A stretch of DNA of 64,000 bases from Paralithodes platypus (lineage: Eukaryota > Arthropoda > Malacostraca > Decapoda > Lithodidae): assembly GCA_032716605.1 (NCBI GenBank), contig CM064495.1, forward strand, positions 25,761,760 through 25,825,759, given 5' to 3'. The notes under the pieces were generated by a model, which was not told where the DNA came from, did not search any database, and worked only from the letters and a program-made list of their open reading frames with translations. The position numbers were made by a program, and so were the translations under genes. Positions 42,295 through 52,769 of this stretch are shown one piece after another. Position 1 is the first letter of the stretch. Each line of letters begins with the position of its first letter.

Positions 42295-42625
42295 GCTACC
42301 GTATATTCGTTAATCAGACTGCTTCCCGCATTCCCGCGCATCCCCAAGCGTAGCTGTGTTATTTACCTGTAGAATGGCATTAAGTAGAGCTCTCTAAGTC
42401 AACTGGTTGAGCTGTGATGATGATTTCATTGGAGATAACTTTATGGCCAAAACAGCCACTTTACACCACTTTTCGATACTTAACAACAACATACAGGCAC
42501 ACACGAACAAGCGACGCTCTCCTTCTTGTGGCCGGAGATGCGGGGCGACGGTCCAGCCGGCTGTTGTTTACATGCGTCGGACCGACGCCTCGCACACGAA
42601 GCTCACAGGCTTTCAACCACTGGGC
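42221..42625. repeat. Block interrupting gag, shared with the MITE at 57068-58427
   Basis: The segments CTTTAACCCTCCAGCC, TTTGGCCGAAAAACGTCT, TAGAGCTCTCTAAGTCAACT, CACACGAACAAGCGACG, TGTTTACATGCGTC and CACAGGCTTTCAA or ACAGGCTTTCAA occur here and, in the same order, at 57240-57275 and 57838-58157. Here the block has no pogo TIRs and lies between gag-coding flanks. Confidence 0.7.
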
Positions 42626-42964
42626 GTTCAAGATACCATCCGGGTACCTGTTATATGCTTTTTTATGGGCGTTCAAGAGCCCTTCCGTGGTGAGAGGGTT
42701 AAACACAGTCCCACCCCTTCTAAGAAACCTGCCTTTAACTTCCCCAAACCCAGGCCAGCCGCTAAAGCTCAGCCGGGGGGATCTAAGCCCTTTCTTCCAC
42801 CTAAGTCCTCCCCCTCCCCTCAAGGTCAGTACAGGCATAGACAGAGTAGGTTTTCAGGTCAGAGAGGTCGCGGCCATAATAAGCGAGGTCAGGGCCCGTC
42901 TTCGGCCAACACCAGCCAGCCGGCGAAGCGTCCAGCACCACCAACCCCACCATCAAAAAACTAA
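42626..42964 (+). CDS. DIRS-A2 gag, basic C-terminal tail
   Basis: The frame (open from 42407) becomes gag-like after the foreign block: HSPTPSKKPAFNFPKPRPAA, QYRHRQSRFSGQRGRGHNKR, ending SKN at 42964. It is rich in Pro, Arg and Gly, with RGRG runs typical of nucleic-acid binding. It probably was continuous with 41281-42220 before the block inserted. Confidence 0.65.
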   Translation, partial: VQDTIRVPVICFFMGVQEPFRGERVKHSPTPSKKPAFNFPKPRPAAKAQPGGSKPFLPPKSSPSPQGQYRHRQSRFSGQRGRGHNKRGQGPSSANTSQPAKRPAPPTPPSKN

Positions 42965-43182
42965 AGTCTCTCTCACTCCCGGTGCCAACCTTAAGGCCGG
43001 CGGATCCGAGGGGAGTACAGCCGGCGAACCCTTGTCTGCTAACTGGGTCGTTCCGAATGTGTCACCAAGCATGGCCGTTAAACACTTGGGCACGGATGGT
43101 GGCACGCAAAGGCATCACTTGGCAGTGGCTCCGGTGACCTCGCTTACGTCAGCCGACAACGGCGAATTTTGTTTCTTTAGAG

Positions 43183-44886
43183 GTGGAGTCACTGGTCCAG
43201 GAAATGATTGCCAAGAATGTCATCATCCCGGTCCCCCCAAATTACCCTGTATTCACGTCCAAGCTATTTTTGGTTCCCAAAAGGGACAGTGTTCAGATGA
43301 GACCGGTCGTAGACCTGTCTTATCTGAACCTTCACATTCACAACGAGTCTTTCAGAATGTTAACAGTACACCAAATCAGGCTAACACTTCCGCCGGGAGG
43401 TTGGATGTGTTCCCTAGACCTGACAGACGCCTATTGGCACGTATCGGTCAACAAAAGATTTCAAAGGTTTTTGGCCTTACGGATCAGGCACCAAAATTTT
43501 GTTTTTCAACGGATGCCATTCGGTTTGAACCTGGCACCTCGATTATTCACGAAATTAGTCCGGCAAGCCCTGATGCCGTTGTTAAAACAAGGAATCAGAG
43601 TGTTGTGGTACCTAGACGACTGGCTGGTGGTGGCAGAGACACAACAATTATGCATCAAACATGTCAACATAATTTTAAATCATGTCAAAACTCTAGGGTT
43701 CAAGGTAAATCTGGTAAAGTCAAACCTTGTTCCCTCACGAGTAATTCAGTGGATAGGGCTGGTCTGGGACACGGCCGCTCTCACTCTGAGTCAGAGTGTG
43801 GACAATCGCAACAGGTTTCGCAGGAAACTGTTCAGGTTTCTTCACAGTCTGACTACGACGCGGAGGGTCTGGGAGTCTCTGGTAGGCTCTCTCAACTGGA
43901 TTCAACTAACTGTTATGTTGGGCCGGTTGAAAGTAAAACGTTTAATATTGGAAGGCAACAAATATTTCCCACTCTTACCGGCGGGAAAATTATGGCCCAT
44001 CCCGAAATTAATCCACACCTTACTAGCGGTCTGGGCGAAGAGGGAAACGTTGCACTCAATAATGTCATGGACCTCTCCTCCACCAACGGTATGGGTAGAC
44101 ACGGATGCGTCAGGCACAATAGGTTGGGGATTTCAGTCAAATCAGGGGCACCAGGGTCAGGGGCATTGGTCCCACTTAGAAATCTCTCACATCAATGTCA
44201 AAGAATTACTAGTCCCCTTGTATTTCCTTCAGGCTCACGGCCCTGCGTTACGGGGCAAGTCGGTGGCCTTCAGAATGGACAATCTGAATGCAGTTCACTG
44301 TATTCAGAAACAGGGGTCAACGAGGTCAAGGAGGTTGCTAAACGTGTCGGAAGAGATTTTTACTCTAGCCAACAGACTAGACATTTATCTTCACGCATCT
44401 TATCTCCCAGGCGTAGCAAATGTCTGGGCAGACGCTCTGTCCCGGAGACAGAGCACGACAGTAGAATGGGAGCTCAAGCAACCCATTTTCAACCTTATGA
44501 TTGCAGAGCTCTCCCATCCACAAGTGGATCTGTTTGCGTCCGAGGAGACTCGCAAACTCCCTCTATACCTCACCCGCCGGACGAAAACGCCGGCAGGGAG
44601 GCCAGACGCCCTAGTGACAGACTGGAACAGATGGAGCTCCATCTATCTGTTTCCGCCGCCAGATGCGTCACTAATGTGCCACGTAGTGAGCAAACTACGA
44701 GATTATCGAGGCTTAGTCTCACTAATCGCGCCCCTGTGGCCGGCGCAGTTGTGGTACCAGCAAATGAAGACGTGGTGCCCGCACCCGGTGTCGCTCCCGG
44801 TCGGGTATTTCCACTTAGACACGATTGGTAACCTAGCGACCTCGCTGACTTTTGCATTATGGACATTCAGGAGGCCAAGTGGCTAG
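43183..44886 (+). CDS. DIRS-A2 RT/RNase H/MT-like polyprotein, intact
   Basis: The 567-codon frame opens with GTG; it has no ATG start near the RT, so expression may need a shift from gag. RT landmarks: VFTSKLFLVPKRDSVQMRPV, motif A CSLDLTDAYWHVSV, FQRMPFGLNLAPRLF, motif C LWYLDDWLVVAE, VPSRVIQWIGLVWD. RNase H landmarks: WVDTDASGTIGWGF, INVKELLVPL, FRMDNLNAV, GVANVWADALSR. The C-terminal MT-like domain has VDLFAS, TDWNRW, LFPPPDAS and PLWPAQLWY. All RT aspartates are present. The adjacent YR lies in another frame, which is open across this entire gene. Confidence 0.92.
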   Translation: MESLVQEMIAKNVIIPVPPNYPVFTSKLFLVPKRDSVQMRPVVDLSYLNLHIHNESFRMLTVHQIRLTLPPGGWMCSLDLTDAYWHVSVNKRFQRFLALRIRHQNFVFQRMPFGLNLAPRLFTKLVRQALMPLLKQGIRVLWYLDDWLVVAETQQLCIKHVNIILNHVKTLGFKVNLVKSNLVPSRVIQWIGLVWDTAALTLSQSVDNRNRFRRKLFRFLHSLTTTRRVWESLVGSLNWIQLTVMLGRLKVKRLILEGNKYFPLLPAGKLWPIPKLIHTLLAVWAKRETLHSIMSWTSPPPTVWVDTDASGTIGWGFQSNQGHQGQGHWSHLEISHINVKELLVPLYFLQAHGPALRGKSVAFRMDNLNAVHCIQKQGSTRSRRLLNVSEEIFTLANRLDIYLHASYLPGVANVWADALSRRQSTTVEWELKQPIFNLMIAELSHPQVDLFASEETRKLPLYLTRRTKTPAGRPDALVTDWNRWSSIYLFPPPDASLMCHVVSKLRDYRGLVSLIAPLWPAQLWYQQMKTWCPHPVSLPVGYFHLDTIGNLATSLTFALWTFRRPSG

Positions 44887-45840
44887 CACCATACGGTAGA
44901 GATGTGACCAATAAATTATTAAATCAATATACTCAGTCTACGAAATGACAGTATCACTCACATTGGCAAGCCTTTACTTCTTGGATCATTAGAACAGAAC
45001 AGACTGTGCCATCAGTAGCTTTAGTTTTTAATTATTTAAATTATCTGTTTGAGCAGAAACATTTATCTGTGGTAACGGTAAAAAATCACTTAACTGCAAT
45101 TAGAGTGCCCTTTTTAGACCTTACAGGTCTCTCCATACCGGTGGCGGAGGAAACAGGTTTTATGAGAGCTTGTTTTAAACTCCGCCCACCTCCCCGTCAG
45201 CTCATGCCTACTTGGTCTCTGGACAAAGCTTTGTCTTTACTTCACTCTCGTCTGTACCAAAATACTGCAGATTTTGCATTACTCTTAAAAAAGGCTGTAT
45301 TCCTTTTGGCTTTGGCCCCCGGGAAACAGAGTGTCTGAGCTGGCGGCGATGAGCAACACACCTAATTGCCTTAGGTTTGGTAGACTTAATGAATGTATTT
45401 ACATTGCACCTTCCCCGGGATTTGTAGCCAAGAATGAGCACAGTGCACACGTGTTTTCTGAGTTCACGGTGCCGGCGTTAAAAAGGGGAAAGGTGCATCA
45501 TAATCTATGTCCAGTGCAAGCTCTAACCAAATATTTGAGAGTAGCTCCTCTAAACCCCCAAGGTGCTTTATGGGTAGCGAGTACGGGTAAACGCTTACTG
45601 AAACGGCGATTAGCTTCTCTTCTGGTCGAAGTCATTAAAGAGAGTAATCCCGGCGTTGTGGGTCGGGCCCACGATTTACGCAAATGGGCAGCCTCTTTAC
45701 GTTTCCTGAAGAATTTTTCAGTAGAAGATATTGCGTCCACTCAGTTGTGGGCGTCTAATCATACGTTTTTGACTAGATACTTGTCAGTTGCTCTAGATAA
45801 ACCTTCCTTACCAAGTATAGCTTTAAGGCAGAGGGTCTAG
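44640..45840 (+). pseudogene. DIRS-A2 tyrosine recombinase, inactivated
   Basis: Compared with the intact YR at 57-1412 it has three lesions: TAA at 44829-44831 (CAA in A1), TGA at 44946-44948 (CGA in A1) and an inserted A near 45323 (GGGAAACAG against GGGAACAG). The parts after the frameshift still read MSELAAMSNTPNC, HDLRKWAASLRF and ASNHTFLTRYLSV. The element would need YR supplied in trans. Confidence 0.9.
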
Positions 45841-45877
45841 GTGGCCCTTCAGTCACTTTTGTTTACTTTCAAGAAAA

Positions 45878-45890
45878 GGGGGGGGGGGGG
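45878..45890 (+). other. G13 tract in DIRS-A2 3' UTR
   Basis: Thirteen G, identical in length and context (GGGTGCAGTCAGT) to 1472-1484. Confidence 0.9.
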
Positions 45891-46395
45891 TGCAGTCAGT
45901 TGACATAGGACACCCTAGACCCCGCCGGAGTGTGAGAGCTGTGATACAATTTATGGTTAATGTGATATGAAAATTTCTCGGCGAGAAATTGTGCTAGTAC
46001 AATGTTAGTACAAATACAACGGGGTTGTTATAGTAGTTTTAGCTGCGAAAGCAATTTAATAATAAACAGTGAAGATCTTTTGCAATTTATCTCCACGATT
46101 ATTTTGGGGTTTATTATGTGCACATGTAAACTTATAACTTGTTATTTTTGTCACCACTCGTTGAGTGGGGTGCCTTTGTAACTACAGATCTGTTCACAGA
46201 ATCTTCAGAGTTACCCTTTTTTGTCAAGCAGGCTTCTTTGAAGCACGCACCTGCCTGAACCCCTTTCTTGTATATATACGGGCTACGCCTTATTAAATAT
46301 ATTTTCAAAGTAAGAATACTATGTGGTTGTTTTTATTATCTGCTTTTCTAGAGTTATGATATGATTACGAATGTCCCCCTCCAGTCTTAGAAATC

Positions 46396-46503
46396 AGGCA
46401 TGTTCGTCAATGATGGAGGGGCCACTAATAAATTATAGGTTTGACTCCTGTAAGGAGATAAAGAAAACCTAATATTTAGTAGTGGCCCCGTAATCATTGA
46501 CGA
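46396..46503 (+). repeat. Internal complementary region of DIRS-A2
   Basis: Its reverse complement equals the last ~74 bases of the element (TCGTCAATGATTACGG to CCTATAATTT) followed by the first ~33 (ATTAGTGGCCCCTCCATC). This is seen directly because both element ends are in the window. Confidence 0.95.
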
Positions 46504-46575
46504 CTGGGGCCCTCCCGACCATCCCCTTCCCATTCGTTGATGTATTAAGGATTTTGGTTTACTTGATATGTCAGT

Positions 46576-46929
46576 GAAGGAAGAATGACGCCTGAATCAG
46601 CGTCTGGTCAAAGATCCACACAAGTACATCCACGATATGATGGAAAGCTTATTGGATAGTTATTCTTATTTTCTTTTTGTTTTTATTTTTTTCGAAGTTT
46701 TTTCGTAGTGAGAACCCAATTCATAATGACTGAAGCCATGAGTGAGGTCGCGTGCGCTCATGATGAAGGCTCCTCAGTTTTTAAATGCTCTGCGCGGTAG
46801 ATTCAAACTACGGCGGATTAGTGTTTGAAGAGGATGCCTTATGTAATAGGCATGTTCGTCAATGATTACGGGGCCACTACTAAATATTAGGTTTTCTTTA
46901 TCTCCTTACAGGAGTCAAACCTATAATTT
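46576..46929 (+). repeat. Right ITR and right extension of DIRS-A2
   Basis: It pairs with 37792-38097, then extends through TTAGGTTTTCTTTATCTCC and AGGAGTCAAACCTATAATTT, a right-end extension not present at the left end. Confidence 0.92.
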
Positions 46930-47064
46930 CAACCTCTGGGGTACGTATCCAAGAGATAGGAATAATTAGGATTCCTGATTCCTTGCCATTGGCTAAGGAA
47001 CTTAAGATCATGCCAGATCATCGGAAGGTTATGAATTTGTCTCTAATGTATTATAGAGGACACA
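46930..47064 (-). pseudogene. DIRS-D copy 1, segment between two DIRS-A insertions
   Basis: It is nearly identical to 61133-61267 (CAACCTCTGGGGTAC, CCATTGGCTAAGGAAC, TTATAGAGGACACAT). Its place inside DIRS-D is known from the twin copy; no motif is recognised. Confidence 0.7.
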
Positions 47065-48234
47065 TTATAGGTTTGACTCCTGTAAGGAGATAAAGAAAAC
47101 CTAATATTTAATAGTGGCCCCTCCATCATTGACGAACATGCCTATTACATAAGGCACCCTCTTCAAACACTCATCCGCCGTAGTTTGAATCTACCGCGCA
47201 GAGCATTTAAAAAACTGAGGAGCCTTCATCATGAGCGCACGCGACCTCACTCATGGCTTCAGTCATAATGAATTGGGTTCTCACTACGAAAAAACTTCGT
47301 AAAAAATAAAAAGAAAAAGAAAATAAGAATAACTATTCAATAAGCTTTCCATCATATCGTGGATGTACTTGTGTGGATCTTTTGACCAGACGCTACTGCA
47401 GGCGTCATTCTTCCTTCCCCGACATATCAAGTAAACCAAAATCCTGAATACATCAACGAATGGGAAGGGGATGGTCGGGAGGGCCCCAGTCGTCAATGAT
47501 TACGGGGCCACTACTAAATATTAGGTTTTCTTTATCTCCTTACAGGAGTCAAACCTATAATTTATTAGTGGCCCCTCCATCATTGACGAACATGCCTGAT
47601 TTCTAAGACTGGAGGGGAACATTCGTAATCATATCATAACTCTAGAAAAGCAGATAATCAAACAACCACATAGTATTCTTACTTTGTAAAAAAGAGATAT
47701 TCGGGTGCATAAACTTTATACAGCCTAAATCTTCAAAAAGGGGTACAAGCAGGAGCGTGCTTCAAAGAAGCCTGCTTGAAAAAGGGTTAACTCTGAGACT
47801 CTGTACACAGATCTAGTTAAGAAGGCACCCCACTTAAAGTAAGTGGTGAAAACTAAAAACTTATAAGTTTACATGTGCACATATAAACCCCATTAACTAG
47901 TGGATATATTCCTAAAAATATAACCAAACATAAATTAATTCTTGTACATTCGTAGAAGTACTGAACTCGTGTACTTATGGAGAAGTAATTACTTCAAAAG
48001 TAAAAGTCGTAGTTGCAACTACCGAGATTTCTCAAAAATCTATTGCTTCACAGCCAAAGCTACTTACAACAAGAATTGTTGTAACACTACTATTGGCCTT
48101 TAGCACAATTTCCTGCAATGAATACTACAGAGAAATTTTATAATACAATGCCTACAAACAGTATCACAGCTCGTATGTTCCGAACACATACTCCGGAGGG
48201 GTCTAGGGTGTCCTATGTCACACTGACTGCACCC
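47065..48234 (-). mobile_element. DIRS-A scrap A4 (minus): right ITR, ICR and 3' UTR
   Basis: Read on the minus strand it contains the 3' UTR, ICR (plus strand 47490-47598) and right ITR, ending at 47065. The other side stops in GACTGCACCC, exactly where the G13 tract would be. It sits between ACACAT and CCTGGACTG of DIRS-D, which in the twin copy are separated by only CATCTT (61268-61274). The rest of the element is absent. Confidence 0.88.
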
Positions 48235-49206
48235 TCCCTGGACTGTTCATTCAGTCCTGAAAAATCAGCAAAGAAAAATGTGTTTTCGTTGTTGCTTTAA
48301 TTTTCTCGTTTTTGTGCTTGTGCCCATTGCTTGCCCACGTCCCACCTGTCCAGCGGATTTGAAGGCTGGTCTTCCAGTAACCCCCCCCCCTCTTTTATAC
48401 CCCGTGAAAGTAACTAACAACTAAAGTACCATACCTTCAGACCCTCTGCCACTCCGGGTCACTGGGTCGACTTGGATTCGCTAGAGAGAGAGGGAAGCTA
48501 AAACCGTGCCGGGAAAAAATCCCATCAACTTGCTTTGGATATGGAACCGGGTATTCACGACGGTGACTAGCTCGATCTTGTGAACACCGGGAACCTGAAA
48601 ATTTTAGGCAAACACACGGTTCGTTTGTGGCCATGAAGGTAGAGAAAGACACCCTAAGGCTAGTCGTAACGTGAAGTGAAAAACTGGACCCAAAGGACTT
48701 AATTACTTCATTTGCGGAAACGAGGATCCATAAAGGGGAAGGAGCCTCAGATTGTTTCCGCGTGATTCTGTAAATTCATGAATGAATTTGTTTGAAGGGC
48801 AATAGTATCCAGAAAAAAAGGGAATGTGAACGATTCTGAGGTTTCAGTTCGGTTGGGTTCCACTATTTCTATAACCATAAAGGACTAGCCTGACCGCTAA
48901 GAGGTCTAGTCTACCAGGTTCTTAAATTGGACTTGGGTCATTCCGAGCTTAATTAACCACCGAAGAGCCGGCTACCAACTTACATCCAAACAGGGACCTG
49001 CCTAAGGCTCGGTCAACACCCGGATCTATTGACCAGTGTGTTACTGTGGGTGGAGGGAAAAAACCGGGGTGGAACAGCCGGAGATACGTTCATTCCACGT
49101 TTAGGCGAAACGCCGGGATAACGTGCACACAACTCAAGTAACGCCGGGATCTAGTGACTGCTATTAACGTGCACACAGGTCCAGTAACGCCGGGATCTAG
49201 TGAATT
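48235..49206 (-). other. DIRS-D copy 1, probable 5' UTR
   Basis: It is about 97% identical by eye to 61275-62223. No gene is seen. It contains a C10 run at 48381-48390 and three ACGCCGGGAT repeats (about 49109, 49141 and 49189), two followed by CTAGTGA, separated by ACGTGCACACA. These resemble the CCCGGCG motifs of the DIRS-A 5' UTR. It ends at the B2 left terminus. Confidence 0.65.
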
Positions 49207-49458
49207 TGTTAGAAGTCTTGGCAAATCCAACGTCAAGGCTATTAACCTAATTGCAATGACGACTTGTCTATTTTGACTGCAATGTCGTCATCCCAATCGC
49301 GGTTAAAAAAGAAAACGTCTAGAGTCTACTCCTTAACTTGCTCTAGGAGACGTTGTACATTAACCAAAACTACCACCGAAGGTGAAAAATGCATAGAAGA
49401 GAAGAAAAAGGGATTTACCTGAGATACAGCTGACAGCCCAGACCGTCTTCTGTCTATG
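49207..49458 (+). mobile_element. DIRS-B2 left ITR fragment
   Basis: TGTTAGAAGTCTTGGCAAAT begins a left ITR like that at 17083 (TGTTAGTAGTCTTGG). It stops abruptly at GACCGTCTTCTGTC, where minus-strand DIRS-A3 gag begins. The twin at 63221 continues past this point. Confidence 0.8.
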
Positions 49459-51109
49459 TTCGGAATGGCCTTAATATTAACATCAAGTACATTACCCGCA
49501 ATATCCAAGGCTCGTAACTTTCTAGATTTATTTCCTTGGAATACCCACTCTCGTGGCACTGGAAGTTCCCCTGACAAAGTGGGCTGTGCTGTCTCTGGCT
49601 TAGTTGGGGTCATTTGAACCCATGAGTCATCTGGACCGTACAAAAGGGGCATAGCTACCTTTCTTAATGGTGCTTTATCCAACGGGGGCGGATTCACATC
49701 CGTAACCCACCTTTACATTAGAAGTAGTCAGTGCCGCCGAAGCAGGCCTAGCGACTATATTAGGTGACATAGGGGGAGGGTGCGGAATCTTGGTCAAAGC
49801 AATAGAAGCGATCAGAGGCCGAACACTTGAACTCGTCATGGGAGCTCCCAGGTCCACTGTAGGAGTCTCCGGCTGTTGGCCAAATTTTTTTGTGAGAGCC
49901 GTTACTAACAAACCATCTATTTCCTCCGCCGTGACAAATTTAGTGGATGAAGAACTCAAAGGTGAATCATTCCTATCTTGCGAGTCGTCTAGAACTGAAC
50001 CCGACTCTTGCACTTCCATGTCAGAGATTATGGACACCTCATCCTTGTCATCTGGCCCATCATGAGAGGGTTCCGCCGAAGCCGGAACCTCGTCTTGGTG
50101 CCAAGTTAAATTAGGAATGGATGATGGGATCACCTCGTCCCGTTGGACGTCCGCCTGTACCTGTGGCTCTTGAACCAAACATGGGCCCTCATGCCCCGGT
50201 TGGGAATAACGCCATACACCTAGGCCTTGGCCCGAACTCCCTTGGGAGTCAGATACACCATCAACCACTGAGCCCCCACTAGAGTCTTCTACAGGGCGAT
50301 CACTGACTACCGAACTCTCTAACTCTAGGTATGTAATCTCCAATGGTAACCTGTCCGCCGGCAACACCCCCACCACAGTCTCTGACTCCACTCCCGCCCC
50401 ATCAGATTGGATACTAGATAAGTCGGGAGTAGAGGCAAAAAGTGAGGCACGAGGCTCCGGCGAACGCCGGGAGGCCTTTCGTTCCTTAGCATCTTTCCTG
50501 GAAGATTTATGGCTGCGGTGTGACTTAGACTTATCACTGCTCTTAGACTTTTCCGATCTTTCACTAGAGCTGTCCATGGACTTTTCCTCTTTACTCCTCT
50601 TTCTGGCTGGTGAAGAGGACTGACTAGGTGGCTGTTGTCGGAGGGGCGACCTGGAACTGGACCGCGCCCGTGACGTGGAGGCTGTCACCGGGGGCGTGGG
50701 TTCACGAGGTTTTTTAGAAGGTGTAGGACCAGAGAAAGTGCTGTACCCTGCCCAGTCTCTGCCCACTTTCGTACAGTTACTCTAGCGGGACGTTTAATAG
50801 GGGGGTGCTCAATTAGTAATTTATCCCAAAGAATCACGTTGTCACATTGCAGCGCTTTGCGAGCCACTGTTGTCGCATAACATGTCAACTGTTGCCTGCC
50901 CTCCCTCAAAGCGACCGCCGCGGATCTACTATTGTCCCGCAACACTTTGGTACTCATTGAGTACAGAAGGAACAGTTCCCCGTTACCCACAAACCCCTTG
51001 AGCGGTCTAAACATTTAACACATCTAATGCAAAGAGGGTGTGCAAAGATAGGGATACCTGAACAGGAGGGAGCAATACACAAGGCAAACACAGGGTCTAT
51101 GGTAGCCAT
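49459..51109 (-). pseudogene. DIRS-A3 gag, frameshifted and 3' truncated
   Basis: It starts MATIDPVFALC at 51109 and keeps the Cys-rich N-terminus (CIAPSCSGIP, CIRCVKCL, CSFC). Frameshifts near 50960, 50720 and 49690 split it into four frames. The last piece (SWVQMTPTKPETAQPTLSGE) shows the reading frame that A2 lost. The Lys/Ser/Arg-rich region is present around 50480-50680. Confidence 0.85.
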
Positions 51110-52769
51110 GACAGAGACTGGTGGAAAACACGAACCCACCCCCGGTTTACTCCAGGTTCTCGAAAGTCTCGCCGGAACTCAGCCCTGGAAAAAAGAAAAA
51201 TTTCCAGGAATTAATGCTCATAAGGCTACACCAACATGTTCGAACACAAGTGTTTTAGACAACCCGCCGGGTAACGAGACGTAATACACATCTATCACGG
51301 CTCGCTACGCGGAGGGTTCATTAATAAAGATTTCAGAATATCTTAACTTGTCCAAAAGATTTATGCATATCCTCTGACATAATATAAAGACCAGCATGGC
51401 TTTTTATAACTGACGCAGTCTTCCCAGTGGTGTTTTTGTTAAGTTCTTACTGGAAAACCACTCTCAAAGACGCCGGCCCCCGTATTATCTCGCAGATCAA
51501 AAACTGGACAGCCTGTCTTAAATGCTAGATCTGGCTTCTCCCGAAGCGTTCTAGATCGCCGTATGTTGAATGGCGGCGATACGTATCGTACCCCTCGAGT
51601 GTCTGGTTAACTTCACTGAATTAAACAAAACCGTTAATCCTACCCTCCCAAGGTGCAACCGCCGGGTGTGAATTTTAACGTTAACCCCAAAATTCCTAAC
51701 CCCACTTCTTTGCAAAAGATCGCCGGGGAGGAAAGATCAACAAACAGCCTAGTTTTACTGGCTTTGCAAAAACCGGGAAAAACTCAACTCAACAAGTGTC
51801 CGCATGAACACTTAGTTAAATGGGTAAAGCCATCCCGCCGGGAAACACAGTACGCCTGAATACAGGCCCCACCACAGAGATGCAGTCCTGGAGAGCCTCA
51901 GGCCACTAATCGCCGGGGAAAACAAGCCTTTTTTAACCACGCGTGATTAAACCTCGGCCACCAGCCGGGTTTTCATGGTGTAACCGAGAAAACCTGCCGG
52001 AAAAGGCAACCCACCCCGTTCAGATTCAATCTTAACGCACCAATAGACTGAGGAATTAGCCAAAGCACAACTAACTCAAGTCACATAAATAGTCCGAGGA
52101 ATTAGCCAATACACAACTAAACCAGGACACATATATAGTCCGTGGAATTAGCCAATACACAACTAAACCAGGACACACATGACACAGTAGTACATATTTA
52201 TAACATAAATCAATAACACTTGTGCATGTGGCAAAAGCTACGAGAGGCTGGCTAGGCCTAAGCAGACGGAAAACACAGTAAGCATGTCGTAATATAAACA
52301 AAAAGCACTGAATTATATCACAACAGGAACCACCGTCAACACACCACTGTAGCAAACACTTCCCGGTAAAGGGAAGAACTGACTTGGGACCCAGAAAAAA
52401 CTTCACTAAGTGAAGAAAAAAACGCTGGGAACGTCAGAGAAAAACAGCTACCTCATCAGAAAGATAAAAGGCAGCAATAATAACGCGTAATGAAAGCCGC
52501 CTGCATCACACAGCTAGCTAACCGTGAAAAAGTTCACATGTCCACAACAGGACCACGAGGGTACACCCGAAATAGATGCCCCAAACACACGACCCAAAAT
52601 ACACTGCACTGCGGGCAACCTGCCCAGGACCCTCCTGCTACGCATATCCTAACCTTACTCGATACATCCCGGAGTAAACCAATGAGAAAAAACTCACTAG
52701 GGACGCAACAAATGCGGAACGAGCGGAGCGTGGGGAGGCACGTCCGGGTCGGTTGAGCGCAGAGCAGAG
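51110..52769 (-). other. DIRS-A3 5' UTR
   Basis: No gene is seen. It mirrors 38098-39859 of A2. Three copies of a roughly 48-bp unit with GGAATTAGCCAATACACAAC lie at 52040-52180 (two in A2). CGCCGG occurs about eight times (for example 51170, 51263, 51474, 51660, 51722, 51837 and 51912). Confidence 0.75.

Larger units (their letters stand above)
37792..46929 (+). mobile_element. DIRS family A, copy A2, structurally complete
   Basis: All DIRS parts are present: left ITR (37792-38097), 5' UTR (38098-39859), gag (39860-42964, interrupted), RT/RNase H/MT-like (43183-44886), YR (to 45840, broken), G13 tract, ICR (46396-46503) and right ITR (46576-46929). The insertion splits GCATATTT|CAACCTC of DIRS-D; the unsplit site is at 61127-61140, so both ends are defined to within the shared ATTT. 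The insertion shows no long target duplication, as expected for YR-mediated integration. Confidence 0.95.
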
